A DNA stretch of 64,000 nucleotides from Cyclospora cayetanensis (Eukaryota > Apicomplexa > Conoidasida > Eucoccidiorida > Eimeriidae): contig NW_020312146.1 in the NCBI RefSeq assembly GCF_002999335.1, forward strand, positions 1 through 64,000, given 5' to 3'. Shown here in pieces: positions 20,501 to 32,789 of this stretch (position 1 is the stretch's first letter; each line of letters begins with the position of its first letter). The notes beneath the pieces were generated by a model. That model ran no database searches. It was not told where the DNA came from and saw only the letters and a list, made by a program, of their open reading frames with translations. The translations under genes and the position numbers were made by a program.

Positions 20501-23500
20501 TTGGCGTCGAACGCCTTGTCACCATGTTCGAACGCTTCAGCAGCTATGAAGGCATCTTTTATTTCCTTGGATCCATCCTTGCCTTCTCCACAGACCCCGA
20601 AGTGCACTTCAAGTACATCGAGGCAGCCGCCAAACTCAATCACACGCAGGAAGTCGAGCGCGTGTGCAGGGAGAGCAAGTACTACGAGCCTCAGCGTGTC
20701 AAAGAATTCCTCAAGGTCAGAGGCTTTCTGATGCCAGAAAAGGCTTCTCTGCTATTTTATGGATATATATATGTATATATGTATATATATATGGCGAAGG
20801 ACTGTGGGGACGCGAGGGGGAGGGGGGGAGGAGTGAGATGAGAGGGAAATAAAGAAGTAGAGAGGGAGAAATAGAGAACGAAAGGGGGAAGTAGAGAGAA
20901 AGAGAGAAAAAAGAGAAATGGAAATAGAGGAAGCGAAAGGGATAGAGCAAGATCTGCGTATGGTAGTTTGGCTGTGTGCTCTTTGGTCCATTTTACTTGT
21001 GTGTCGGGGGATCTGCTGGACTGGCGAGCTAGTCTGGGGTGTGAAGATGCCTTTTTGCGTCATTTCCTTCTTCCGTTGTCTGTGTGTCTATGTGTGTTTG
21101 TGTGTGTCCGTGCAGCAAGCCAAGCTCAGTGATCCTAGGCCCCTGATTTACGTGTGTGACATGCATGGCTTTGTTGTGGAGCTGACGGAGTACTTGTACA
21201 AGCACTCGCTGCTGCGATACATCGAGGTGTATGTATCCCGCGTGAATTCGGCGAATGCGCCTCTGGTGGTAGGGGCTTTAGTCGATTTGGATGCTCCGGA
21301 GGATTTTATCAAGCAGCTCCTGCAGGCCGTTCGTGGGAACTGCAGTGCTGCACAGCTCGTTGAGGAAGTTGAAAAGAGGAATAGACTCAGACTGCTCCTT
21401 CAATGGCTTGAACAACGCGTGGGGGAGGGCAACCAGGACCCGGCTGTCCACAATGCGCTTGCCAAGATCTTCATCGACACGAATCGGTAATTTTTTTCCC
21501 CGTGCCTGTCTGGCTGGCTGTCTGCCTTTATTGCAAGATGCGGCATGCACGCCGTGAGGCGTGCCCCTATACGCATCGTTAGAGCTCGGGGGATGAAATT
21601 GTGACGCAGGGGAGGGCGGGAAGAGGGTCGAATAGAGGGGGGATAGCTGCGGCTGCATCGCACACCAGCGCAGGACTGTGGCGGCTGCCGCTGTATAGGG
21701 GAGGCAGAGGAGAGGCATTAAGAGGCTTTGAGGAGTGCGTGGAAGGCCGCAGTCTGCATTCTCTGTGGCGTTACGCAAGAGGACGCTGACACTCTTTCGG
21801 CAAATATCAATCGTTTTGACGGGACCAAATTTTTTTGCGGGTGTGGCTGCATGCTATGCACAGCGACTCGGAGACTTTTCTCAAGACGAATGCCTTCTAT
21901 GATTCTATGGAAGTCGGAAAGTACTGCGAGGAAAGAGATCCGCATTTGGCCTTCATCGCCTACAAGAGGGCATGGGGTCCCTGCGATAAGCAGCTTGTCG
22001 AGCTGACGAATAAGAATGGTCTTTTTAGGCTACAAGCCCGGTGCGTCCATGGCTTTGATGGGATTTACCCTATATATATGTATGCGTGTTGGCAAGAAAA
22101 AAGTGATTTTTCATCGAAAAAAAGTTGAATTTCGTCTGGTGTGGTGCTGCTGTTTGCTTGCTGTTTGTTTCAACTGCTGTTTGCTTGCTGTGTCTTTCAA
22201 CTGCTGTTTGCTTGCTGCTCTCTGGTGCTGTTTCTCCCTGCTACTCTCAACTGCTGTGTGCTGTTATTTGCTTACTGCTATCTGCTCTCTGCTGCCGTTT
22301 CTCGCTGCTGCTTGCTGTTTGTTGCTGCTCTTGAGCGGCTCGAAAGCAGCGGGGTCCTGCATGAGGGCTTTTGCGCGCAGCTATCTCGTGGAACGTCAGT
22401 GTGCTGAGTTGTGGGCGTATGTGTTGCGTCCTGAGAATGCACATCGCCGTTCTGTTATCGACCAAGTGGTGTCATCTGCGCTGCCCGAGTCCTCTTCCGC
22501 TGATGAGGTGTCTGCGGCAGTGAATGCCTTCATTGGCGCGCAGCTGCCGCAGGAGCTCACGGAGTTGTTGGAGAAAATTGTGCTGCACAACAGTGATTTC
22601 AGCTCGAATCAGAACTTGCAGAACCTCCTTATCCTCACGGCCATAAAGGCGGATCCCTCTCGCGTTATGGGCTACGTGAACCGTCTGCAGAATTTTGATG
22701 GAGCCGCAATCGCGCAAGTAGCTCTCGAGAACGGCTTGCGGGAGGAGGCGCTCACGATCTACAGAAAGTTTGGACTCCTGTCCGAGGCTGCAGACACGCT
22801 GCTGGCAGCAGCTGCCGCTGGCGGGGAACAAGAACTCGAGAGAGCTCAGGAGTTCGCTCAGCGCTGCGGCAATGCGGAAGTATGGCGTAAACTGGGAAGG
22901 GCTCAGCTGCAGCAGGGGCGAGTAGTGGAGGCTGTGGACTCCCTGATTAAGGCTAACGATGGGGAGGTGTTCAGAGAAGTAGTTGAGAAAGCGACAGAGC
23001 AACGCGCCTTCGAGGCACTTGCCGAGTACCTCCTGATGGCTCGCAAGAGCATTGCTTTCAAGGATCAAACTCTTGACTCAGAGCTCCTGTACGCTTACGC
23101 AATGACGGAAAGGCTAGAGGACATGGAGACTTTTCTCAATGGTCCGAACACGGCAAACGTTCAGGCTATTGGCGACAGACTTTTCGAGCAGGGGCACTAC
23201 CAGGTAGGCTTTTTTATGAGGGGAGGGAAACTGAGATGTGTGTGTGTGTGAAGTGGCCTTTAAAAAATGCCGAAAGCCGGAGCAGATCGAGGCTGCCCGC
23301 CTTGCTGTTCGTTTAACGGAGGGGAGAAGCTGGGGGGCGGGGATGGAAGGGAGGAAAGTCTTAGGCTGAAGAAGAACTCGCTTGAAAGAGGGGTTCTAGA
23401 TGCATCTTCAAGACGCTTCTTAAAAATATATATTCATGTTCAAGCTCAAAGTCTGCCTCCTCAGTTGCGTTGCATTGCGTCACGTCTGGCCGGCTGCCGA

Positions 23501-26500
23501 TGCTGCTGCTGCTCTTCCTGCTCTAAAATGCAACGTCGCCTTTCCTCTGGTGCATGCCACGCCCAGTGTTGGTGCTCTTATCCCGTCTGGTACTCTCAGG
23601 CTGCGAAGACTCTTTACCAGAGTCTGCCGAATTACAGCAAATTGGCGAGCTGCTTCGTGCAAATGAAAGACTTTGGGGCGGCTGTGGATGCGGCCCGGAA
23701 GGCGAAGAATCCAAAGACGTGGAAGGAAGTGACTTGTGGAGCGCTCGATGAGGGAGACTTGAAATGCGCACACACGACGGGCTTGCAACTTGTTGCTCAC
23801 CCTGATCTTCTAGACGCTTTGGTGGAAGAATACGAGAAGAGGGGCCTCCACAGAGAGCTCATGGATCTTCTGGTGCGGCTGCATTGATTGAGCGTTTTCA
23901 GAGCAGAGGCAGGTGCAGATTCAGAGTCTCTGACGAGATGAGGCTTCCTGCTGCCACCATCGACTTTTTTGTGCGTGCCTGAAAAGATTGCGACGTGTGT
24001 CTCCCTTCGCGCTGATGTTGCTCGCTGGTTCGCAGGAAACAGGAGCTCAGGGAGAACAAACACATGTCGGCCTGTTCACTGAGTTAGGGGTCTTGTATGC
24101 GACGTTTGACAGTGCGAAGCTGATGGAGCACTGCCGCCAGCACAAGGGCAGAATGAACATCCCGCGGCTCATTCGGACTTGCGAGAAGTGCTGCCTCTGG
24201 AAAGAAGCCGTGTATCTGCACACCATCTACGACGAGTACGAGCAGGCTGCGAACTGCATGCTCCTTCATCCCACCGCGTGGCAACATGAGCAGTTTATTC
24301 AGGTCCGGTGCCTTTCTCCCTCCCCCCCGTCCCCCCATGTCTTTCCCGCGTGTGTTTCGCCGCTGGAGAGACGACTCGCTCGCCACGCTTCAGACGCATA
24401 GGAGCTGCGCCAATTCGTCTCTTAGAGTTCAAGCGGTCCTCCATCCAAAATGCCGCCTATGCGGGAGCCGCTTGGAAGTCTATGTGACGTTTCCGTAGCC
24501 AAGAAAATGTGTATTAGGACTCCGGGCAGCAGCAGGCGCGGTCCGTATCTGCATGCATATGCATATGCATGTGGTGCATGTGCATGCATGCATGGATTTC
24601 CTACGAATCTTTTGGGGCCTTGTCTGTCGGTTCGCAGGTCATTCAAAAGGTGTCCAACATGGAGTTGCTGTATCGCGCGATTGCGTTTTACCTGGAGGAG
24701 CATCCGTTGCAGCTGTGTGCGCTGCTGAAGGGAGTGGACAGAAAGGTTGATCACTCGCGCGTTGTACAGCAGCTCCGCAAAGCCGGCCATCTGCCGCTTA
24801 TTGAGAAGTATCTGCAAGAGCAGCTGCCGCTCAATGTGGCAGCCGTAAATGAAGCCATGCTGGAGCTCCTAGTTGCCGCCGAGGACGAGGAGCGCATCCG
24901 AGAGCTCATTGCAGAATGCGACAACTTCGATCAGTTGAGTTTTGCGAAGCAGCTCGAGTCTCATCGCGAACTTGGAATGCGCAGGTTCGCTGCCACAGCA
25001 CTTCGAGCTTATTAGAATCCACAGGCCTTAAGGCGTGGGGAGCGAGAGGCAGGCAGGCAGACTGAGAGAGAAACTGCCGAAGAACGCTGGCATCCCCCTT
25101 ACTCAGCCCCTCGATCCCCTTACAAGCAGCACGCAGACGCGTTTGTGCATGAATCCACGGGAAGATTGGCAGGCATGCTTACGCAGCGCTGGGAGTGCTG
25201 TTCATTGTGTGTGCTTCTAAACACCATGCATGCACACTGTTTCGTGAGACGCAAAATGCGACGTCTTCCTCGTTTCTTGGGGAACTGGGGGTCTGTACTC
25301 TCAGCTGCGGGGTTGCTGGAATGTTGCACTGTCCGTCTTAGCTGCTGCCTTCGGGGCCGTTCTTCTGCGTCTCAGGATTGCAGCCCTCTTATACCAGAGG
25401 AACAAGAAATACTCCCTAGCGATTGAACTCTCCAAGAAAGATGCACAGCTGCAAGACTGCATCGACAGTGCCAAAGAGTCGGGCAGTGCTCAGCTCGTTG
25501 AAGACCTCCTCAAGTGCGGCTCGCTCCCTCATAGTCCTCTCCTCCCCCCAGTTCGGGCTTCTCGTGCGCTATGCCTTCGCGTTTTGCCTCTTCTTGCCAC
25601 CAGGATCGCTGCAGGGGGATCGCTGCGAATACGTGGCTTGCCGCATTTCAAGGAGGGTGCACTGCAGCGCAGGGCGAAAAAGGGGAGGCAGGCTCATGCT
25701 GCCTTTGGAAATCGGCTTTGTTGTGTCTGTGCGTGTGTGTGTGTATATATGAATATCTCTGCGTCTGGCTGGTATTACGTCAATAAGATATTTCTTGGCG
25801 GAGTTGAAAGATCCCGAGGCGTTCGCTGCCTGCCTGCACAGTTGTTGCTACCTTGTGAAGCCGGACGTCGCTCTAGAGCTGGCGTGGAGGCACAAAGTGA
25901 TGGATTTCATTATGCCATACCTCATACACGTAAGCGTTCGAAAGGGGTGCAGTCCGACAGGAGTGATACGTATTCTTTTCCGTGTTTATTATATGTGCGT
26001 CTGCGCAGACAGATAGGCGTGTGTCCAGGGGATGCGTCAGACGGAGCGCTGCAGTGGCCTATTTGGCGTTGGGATGCCCTTAGTGCCACACGAGTTCTTT
26101 TTCGGAGGAGGGAATAGTGCAGATGTAGTCGTTCTGGGTGGGTGTTATGTGTGTGCATGGGCTCCCCTGTGCCTCTGCTGGTGCTGCAGGTGGTAAGAGA
26201 CGTTACCACGCGCCTCGATCAGCTCGACAAGCAACAGCAGCAGCAGCAGCAGCTGCAGCAGAGCGCTCCCAATGACTATGTTCCAGACTACAGCGTGCAG
26301 CCGATGACAGTGCTACCAGGAATGGGGGGTCTCGCCCTCATGCCGCCAACGAATAGTTGCACGTCTTCGCACCAGCCGTTCAGTAAGCTGCCTGATCCTC
26401 CTTGCGGGGAGGGGGGATCGAGTTGTGTGTACTGCTGGGGGGCATCGGGAGGATGCGGGGGACGGAAAGCTGGACTCACGGCTATGCTGGACCGTGCTGC

Positions 26501-26589
26501 TGGATGCATGCATGCGTCTTGCAGGCGTCCCCCCATCGGCGGGAGCTGCTATGGGGTTGGGAGCCCCTTCGTTCCCCTCTATGCAGTGA
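17592..26589 (+). CDS. CHC1: Clathrin heavy chain
   Basis: The heavy chain forms triskelions that coat vesicles at the trans-Golgi and endosomal system; in apicomplexans it serves Golgi traffic to secretory organelles. Thirteen exons, all phase-consistent: 17592-17633, 17993-19129, 19522-20715, 21116-21486, 21864-22040, 22381-23203, 23600-23872, 24036-24302, 24638-24984, 25376-25513, 25788-25929, 26190-26382, 26525-26589. They sum to 1722 residues against about 1675 in animals. The start [14 protein letters not shown] is the family N-terminus; the beta-propeller is in exons 2-3, then clathrin repeats with blocks such as [31 protein letters not shown] and [19 protein letters not shown] Gln-rich run ([11 protein letters not shown]) and a Pro/Gly/Met-rich tail end the protein. 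Introns carry simple repeats but none breaks the frame. Confidence 0.97.
19200..19350. repeat. Pyrimidine-rich CTGTCTTT repeats in clathrin intron 2
   Basis: Short TGTATG repeats are followed by about ten copies of a CTGTCTTT/CTGTCTTTCT unit. They lie wholly inside the intron 19130-19521, near the acceptor side, where a pyrimidine tract is tolerated. Long Leu/Ser/Val frames across it are artefacts. Confidence 0.88.
22145..22330. repeat. Imperfect GCTGTTTGCTTGCT repeats in clathrin intron 5
   Basis: Repeated blocks of the type CAACTGCTGTTTGCTTGCT, with variants, fill most of the intron 22041-22380. Three good copies occur between 22145 and 22220 and decay towards the acceptor. Confidence 0.75.
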
Positions 26590-27532
26590 GAGTTAAGCCC
26601 TCCTCTGCTCTTGCGGCTCGCACGCGCTCCTCACTGCATTGCGGAGGCGCTACGCGGAGATATGGCTGCCGCCAGCTTCCAGCTTGCAGCTCATTGCCTA
26701 GAAAAGGTGCTTCGCTGACCTTTAACGCCTTCTGACCTTCGAGTCCTTCATCAGAATTGTGCGCACACCACCACTCAAGGGGGGGGCGGTGTGTGGCGAG
26801 GTGAGTGAGGGGGTGCTTGCTGCCTGAAGGGGTTCCGGGGCGTATACGCAGCATGGCCAAAACTACGGCGTGAAGGAGTGTATTGTCCCTTCTCTCTACA
26901 ACCAAATAATTACTGTAAATGCACATTTGCTACACGGTGGAAGATATCGGCTGACCTCTCACAAGCCCAGCAAGGTAGCCCCAGCGAAATTGCAGAAACC
27001 ACAGAATTCCATATCAAATAAGTTTTCATGGTGCCATTGTAGCTTTCTTTTGTTTTCCTAATCACACAATTTTGTGGTGGAGTCAGCAGTACCTAGAGAG
27101 GCGCCACTAAGACCTAGAGGGGCCAAGCTTCGGAATCGTGAGGGATCTGAAATTTCCCCGTAGTATGTGGCTGGCTTCATCCAGCATGTTCCCCTCTTTA
27201 CATTAGGATGCACAGGAATGCATGCATGTTCCGGGAGTAGCTGTTCTGAGTGAGGTATCTAGCTTCCAGTTGTCCCTCTCGACTTTAAAACTGCAGTCAG
27301 TCGCCAGTTGGTCATTGCCACTGCCACTGAGGCGCTTCAGAGAGGCACTAGCACGAATGCCCTTTGGCAAGTCGCTTGGGTGTTGTAAAACCTCCCATTG
27401 GGAATCTCATCTCGTAGTCCAGGGTGATATCGACAAGTCTGCCAAGAGGCAATACGTAGGAGACTAGGGCCTACAACATGGCTTGCCATTGAATTTTTGC
27501 TGAACTCGCGTTCTCTAAAATATCACATGCAT

Positions 27533-27602
<70 letters not shown>

Positions 27603-29708
27603 TCTTAGACGGGTCGTGGGTCGTGCATGCCCGTGAAGTAGTAGATGACTTGCCGTCCCTTTTACAGGTATTGCCCTACAGAGGTAGCTGCTGGAGTAGG
27701 GAGGACTCTGTCGGACGTCGACCCTCCCTCCTCTTTGCACTCAGGTATTTCTGTAAAATAGCTACGCTCAGGGGCATACCCAAGTAAGGGCCCCTCCGGC
27801 TCTCAGCACTGACGCACTGTTTCTTCGAAGCGTGTAGACATCGCTATCGGGGCAAGTTGTTCGAATAGGTTTGGTTGAGACGACTTTCTAGCTGCCTTTT
27901 TTATAGATACCCCTCACATGATGGAGAGGCAACGCACAAAAATGCTTTGATCTTTTTGCTAGGTATGATAAAGGAGCACTGAGGGGACCTAAGATTCCTC
28001 GGTGCATCTGTTTTGCATTCTGCCGTTTCACCGTCGCATGTTTCCTTGAAGGCCTATACACTTCTATGTCCGGTGATTTTCTGTCCCTTCAGGGAAGCAG
28101 AGTAGATGTTGTTGTGCCTCGAGTGCTCTAGCACTCGTCACATCAGACGAGATTACCTAGCATAATACTCAAGCTCTCGGAAGGTTTGCTGTCACCATGC
28201 AGATCTGACGAGGCACCTCAAATACGGACAGCAGTGACCCTCCACATCAGACCTAAGGGCGCAGGCTATTTTAGAGGCGGCTGAAGATAAGCCTGCATAA
28301 GACAATAGTATAGCTACTCTCTTAAGAGGATGATGCGGAGAGTTAACACTGCGCGCTGCCTTCTCGCATGCAAGCGTATATGCTGCGTCGATTGCACTTC
28401 CAGGAGTCCCCCTTTCAGTGTGAAAGGATTAGACACATCGAACGATGCCCACATAAGGCCAAAACTAGCACAGAAGGAGAACTAGCCTTTTCCACCGTCT
28501 CAGGGCTGCTCACAAGCTTCTGATCCATGGTGCTCGAGAGCCAACGTGTCCCTATCTGCAAAAAAAAGCGGCAGTTGCTTCCCTCGCATTTACCGCGGTT
28601 ACACTAGGATCTACACAGTATTTTAGCAAGATTCTTTTAAAAAAGCTGTCGCAAGTGGTTCGTGCTTTGGAATCGAAAAGAACCCCGTATAACATGCCTC
28701 TGCACCCTTCTACTGCGTCGCTTCGCAATCCATTGCGCAGTACTTCAAGAAAGCACCTAATTTATCTTGCTTTGTGCCACTCTTTATCGGCTTCGCCAGC
28801 AACAGGCAGCAGAGTGATGTCATAAGCCGGTTCGGCCCTGCGTGCACTGCTTTGCAGGACCGAAGTCATCGTAAAACGCCATACCACCATCCGCGGGCAC
28901 CAACACCAAGCGCGTGAAAAAAGCCCAGCCGCGGCAGACTTATTTGGTAATAATGGAATCATAGTGTCTTTTCTGCGCAATCAGACACTTCGTACTTCAG
29001 CAGCAGGAGCAGCACGAAAAAGAGAATTGGGGTGAGAGCCGCGGCCGACGGTCTGGTCTTGACATCCCCATGGGGCTGCCTTTTGAGCCTAGAAGTCCTT
29101 AGTGTGTCCCCCCCCGTCCACTCGTCTAGGCTTTGAGTAGCCTTATTGAGGGTATTTGAGTTCTTACATGGCTATATTCTCTCCCTTCTCCCTTTTTATT
29201 ATGATGCTTGGTCGCCCTCCCCGACTTGCTGGCCTCGGACCGCAGTGGTGTGTAGGACGGCCCCGGGATACCCCCAGTTTCACATGCCTCCCGCAGTTTT
29301 TCCCACCACATAGGGCTTATATAGCGGCACCAACGAGAGCTTGAGTAGCTAATATTTGCCCATAAAGCATCAACAAACAGTGCACAGCAGCGATACTCGC
29401 ACTCCGGCAGGTGGGTTTTCTCTCTGGACCGCTTGGTGGCCTACAGTACGGTACTTCGAGCCCTTCAGGGGGCTTCTCTGCGAGGAGCCTTTTACCCTCT
29501 CTAGAGTGGCGTAGCTGACCTATTGAGCCCTTTCGGGGCCCTCGTTTTCATGCGCCCCTGTCAGGTCTGGTCTCAACGAGCAGGCGGAACGTATGTACAG
29601 CAGGCGAATGAAGCGAACTGGTAAAGCATTAGCGGCCTTCTACTTAGCGTAAGAGTATCCACGAACCCGTGACACCCTGCAGATCCTAAGCTCCTCAGGG
29701 TCACCCAA
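26590..29708. other. Intergenic spacer downstream of clathrin
   Basis: No gene is visible in about 3.1 kb. Open frames are short and without motifs. A TA microsatellite lies at 27536-27601. The 3' part should carry the promoter or an upstream exon of the proline-rich gene that starts near 29.7 kb. Confidence 0.5.
27536..27601. repeat. (TA)n microsatellite
   Basis: About 32 uninterrupted TA dinucleotides. It is the longest pure dinucleotide run in the window apart from the edge CT run, and likely length-variable. Confidence 0.95.
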
Positions 29709-31009
29709 ATGGAGAAGAAATTGCCCGTGCCTAAACCACCTGTCTCTAAGGCAGTCGTTATCGTCGGCAAGGGGCCTCCACCCCCGGGGGGGCCCCCTGG
29801 AGGAGGCATTCCAGGGGCCAAGATCGTGCTTCAGGGCAACGGTCCTCCTCCTGGTAAAGCCGCACTGACGAAGCCACCAGCGGCCCCTCTTCCTGGAGGT
29901 GCCCCCAAACCTGCCCCACCTGGTGAAAAACCCCGAATAAACCCTTAACCCCTGCTGCACTCAAGCCCCTTCCAGGTGCTGTTGTAAAGTCTGCCGCTTC
30001 CAGTGTGGCTGCCTCAGCTATGGCTTCTGCCAAGCCTACAATCTCCAAGCCGGATGTTCCACAACCGGCTCTGAAAGCTGCGCAGAAAGAACTGCCCAAG
30101 GCCCCTGGGGTCCCAGCAGGCACCAAACCCCTAGGGAGTCCACCCAAGTCTCCCCTACTGCCGAAAACGCCTTTAAGTGAGTCCAAATCTCCGCTTTCCA
30201 AGTCTCCAGAAGATGCAAAAAAGCCGTCTCTTCCGGGAAACGGCGCGCCTAAGCCGCCGGCTACCTCCCAACCCCCCAAACTGCCTGCCTCAGCGGCCAA
30301 GGGGCCCCCTGGAGAATCCAAAGCGCCGACATCGAAGATTGTGCCCGACGCTGGAAGCCCCATAGCCGTGAAGGGGTTGCCAGGCGCACCCAAACCTGCA
30401 GCTGCTGCGAAGGAATCATCTGGCCCCACCCCACTGCCGGTGCCAGGAGCCTCCCTGAAGCCCGCTGCAGGTGCTGGGAAGCCCGCTAGTCCTCCGAAAC
30501 AGGAGGCTTCGGGTCCTGCTGGTGCCCCTTCTGCGCCTCCAGGAGCTGACAAGTCAGCGTCCCCTGCACCACCCGTTAAGAAGGCTTCAGTTGCCAGTGC
30601 CGGTCAGGCCCCTGGGGTAGGCCCTGAGGCCTCCAAGCCGGCAGCACCTAAGCAGGTGAGCGGCCAGCATATATGTATCTATATACATATGCGTTTTGCT
30701 GCAATCTTCGCGGCACAGTGAGAAGAGCTGGTTTTTAGGCAAGCAGCGACGGGCTGGCTTACGCAGCCGAGGGGGTGGTCAAAAGGGAGGGCAAAAGACG
30801 GACGGGAATGGACAACGCATGTATGCATGCTGCTGCGTCCTTGCTTTCCTTAGAGCCTGGAGAGTGTCGACGAGTTGGGGCGTTTGCGTGGAGTCGGAGA
30901 CTTGGCACCGAAGAGCGAACTGGCTCATGATCTCCTAGGAAACTCCATTCCAGTGTTCGACAAGCAGTACGTGGCAGAGGCAACGACCCTGAAAATAGGG
31001 AGCTCATAG
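29709..31009 (+). CDS. Pro/Ala/Lys-rich protein 1, frame interrupted
   Basis: I do not recognise a family. The frame starts MEKKLPVPKPPVSKAVVIV and runs through Gly/Pro blocks (KGPPPPGGPPGGG) to a stop at 29946. A second frame of the same composition then runs to a GT donor after 30655 (exon in frame with 30005), and a last exon at 30854-31009 reads SLESVDELGRLRGVGDLAPK and ends in a stop. The two first blocks differ by one reading frame at an A-run followed by a C-run (29926-29934); a single missing base there would explain it, as would a tiny intron. The codons before 29709 stay open to a splice-like CAG at 29684, so an upstream exon is possible. Probably intrinsically disordered and basic; localisation unknown. 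Confidence 0.6.
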
Positions 31010-31245
31010 GGAGTGGTTGCTGTGCGAGTGCTCTACAGTAGTGGCTTAGGCCTCCACGAACGTGTATTTCAATTTCATGGCGAGGCTAAAGGCAGGAGAG
31101 GGGCGCAGCGCTTGTAGGTCTGAAATGGGGTTTGTTATTCTTGCCCAGCTCAATCGCAGGAAACGGGGTCCACCCCCGGCTGGAATGCTGGAAGTCGCTT
31201 TTACGCTGCATATTTTTTTCCGAGTGATTTCTTTCTCGTTTTTAG

Positions 31246-32282
31246 GGGAAATTGGGTGGCTTACGCGACAGGACCCGCTTCTCCGCTCCATCATGAAGAT
31301 CCCGGGAGGCGCAGTAGGTCTAGAGCTAAGCTTGTCGATGCTTCCATTCTTGAGCTGTGGCTTTAGCAGGTCCCTCTTTTCGAGCACAGCCTGCAGCAAG
31401 CCTTCCACAAGCTGTGCTGCAGTCGCATGCGCTCGCATAGAAAAACGCTTACTGTGTCTGAAGGCCGGCGCCTGGCCGATCGGAGGCCAGAAATGAGGGA
31501 CGCTATGAAGGGCCCAGTGGAGAGAGGCCTTGACGCCGGAGCTTTGGGAGGTGTGAGCGTTCCTGGGGGCATCCCTGGCTATTTTATGTCGGTTCCTCCT
31601 TGGCCAGTTCCCACACCTATGCCTATGGACGTGGCCAGGTGTTGGGGGACTCATCCTCAGTGGATGAACTTCCCAGACGCTCAGATCTCCCCATATGCTG
31701 CATATCCCCCGCAAGCTGTCCGACCACCGCATCCCATGATGTACGGACAACCGTATGCGTATGAAGAGGGCTCCCAGGGTCCTAGCACACAACAGGGGAC
31801 TCTCCCGGGAAATTACTGGCCGGGGTATCCTCTACAAAGTGAAACCCCGGAACCCCCAAAAGCCGTCAAAAAAGGTAAGCACCACCCTTGGCATCTGTTC
31901 GTGGGCCTCGCCGCATATGACATGGGGTAAAGCGCTGCCTGCGACTTCTCCTTGGCCCATTCAAAAGCGTTTCGCCGGAGGGCAAGTGCATGGGCTGCTC
32001 TCTGCGTCTCCCGTTCGAGTCCAGATGCAACTGGCAGCAGCGGACCAATCGCTCCGGTGCTTTCGGAAAACCCAGTGGAGGACAGGAGACTCCTCAAGGG
32101 GTAAGATGGAGATGCTGTGTGCTTGGAGCAGCCAGGGCTACTGCCTGTTGGTAACGACAACGATTCGTCTTAGTCTTCCACCTTGCAAAGGCGTGTGCCC
32201 TTTCCGTATACCTATCGATTACCCACTCTTGTCCCTTCAGCTAAGAAGTGTAATCGCCATGCAGCCGTGTTTAGTCGCTAGA
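31246..32282 (+). CDS. Pro/Tyr/Met-rich hypothetical protein
   Basis: No family recognised. Best-supported exon is 31370-31874, which follows an acceptor ending TTTAGCAG. It codes a basic, Arg-rich start (SRMRSHRKTLTVSEGRR) and then a Gly/Pro/Tyr/Met-rich part (PPWPVPTPMPMDVARCWG, QPYAYEEGSQGPS). A donor GTAAGC joins in phase to a short last exon from 32241 that ends KKAKKCNRHAAVFSR and a stop at about 32280. An upstream exon at 31246-31313 (TRQDPLLRSIMKIPGGA) joins in phase 0, but the start codon is not resolved. It lies between two P/A/K-rich genes on the same strand, about 240 bases after the first. Confidence 0.5.
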
Positions 32283-32283
32283 T

Positions 32284-32789
32284 AGTTCCTCCGATCGACC
32301 CTTGTGCCAGCTTTCGGGGAAGGGAGCATTCAACCAGCATGTACTCTGCTTCTTGCTCGCTCATGCACGGCCTGTGGTAGCCCCCACTCCAAGGGCACTG
32401 ATCCATGGCCCCCAGGCGGTGGCTCCTGTGAGGACCAAGATGCAGTCTTTTTTTGTCTTCTTTTTGTTATGCACAAGAGGCGGGATGCCTATTATGAGAT
32501 CCTTATCTACCAGCAGCTACCGACGCTGCATGGGTGCTTCACTGCGCTGCAGCAGCAAGGGGCTGACTCAGCTAGAAGGAGTTCGAACAAGGGGTTATGT
32601 GATGGCTCGAGGAGATGAAGAACTCGGGAAGACCAAGTGGTCCGCTGTCGAGCGGCACGTGAGTCTGAAAGGCCTGCCTCGACTCCCGAAGCCACTCCTG
32701 GACTAGCTGCAGCTAGTTTCTGTCCCTTGAGGGCGTCGGCATTGTGGGGTGAAGGTGAGGGGCCTGTAGAGGCGTGGGTTGTTTCTCAG
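32284..32789. other. Spacer or unresolved 5' exon of the next gene
   Basis: A frame near 32471-32570 reads MHKRRDAYYEILIYQQLPTL and looks protein-like, but I could not join it in phase to the exon at 32790. The first exon of the following gene must lie here or further upstream. Confidence 0.4.
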
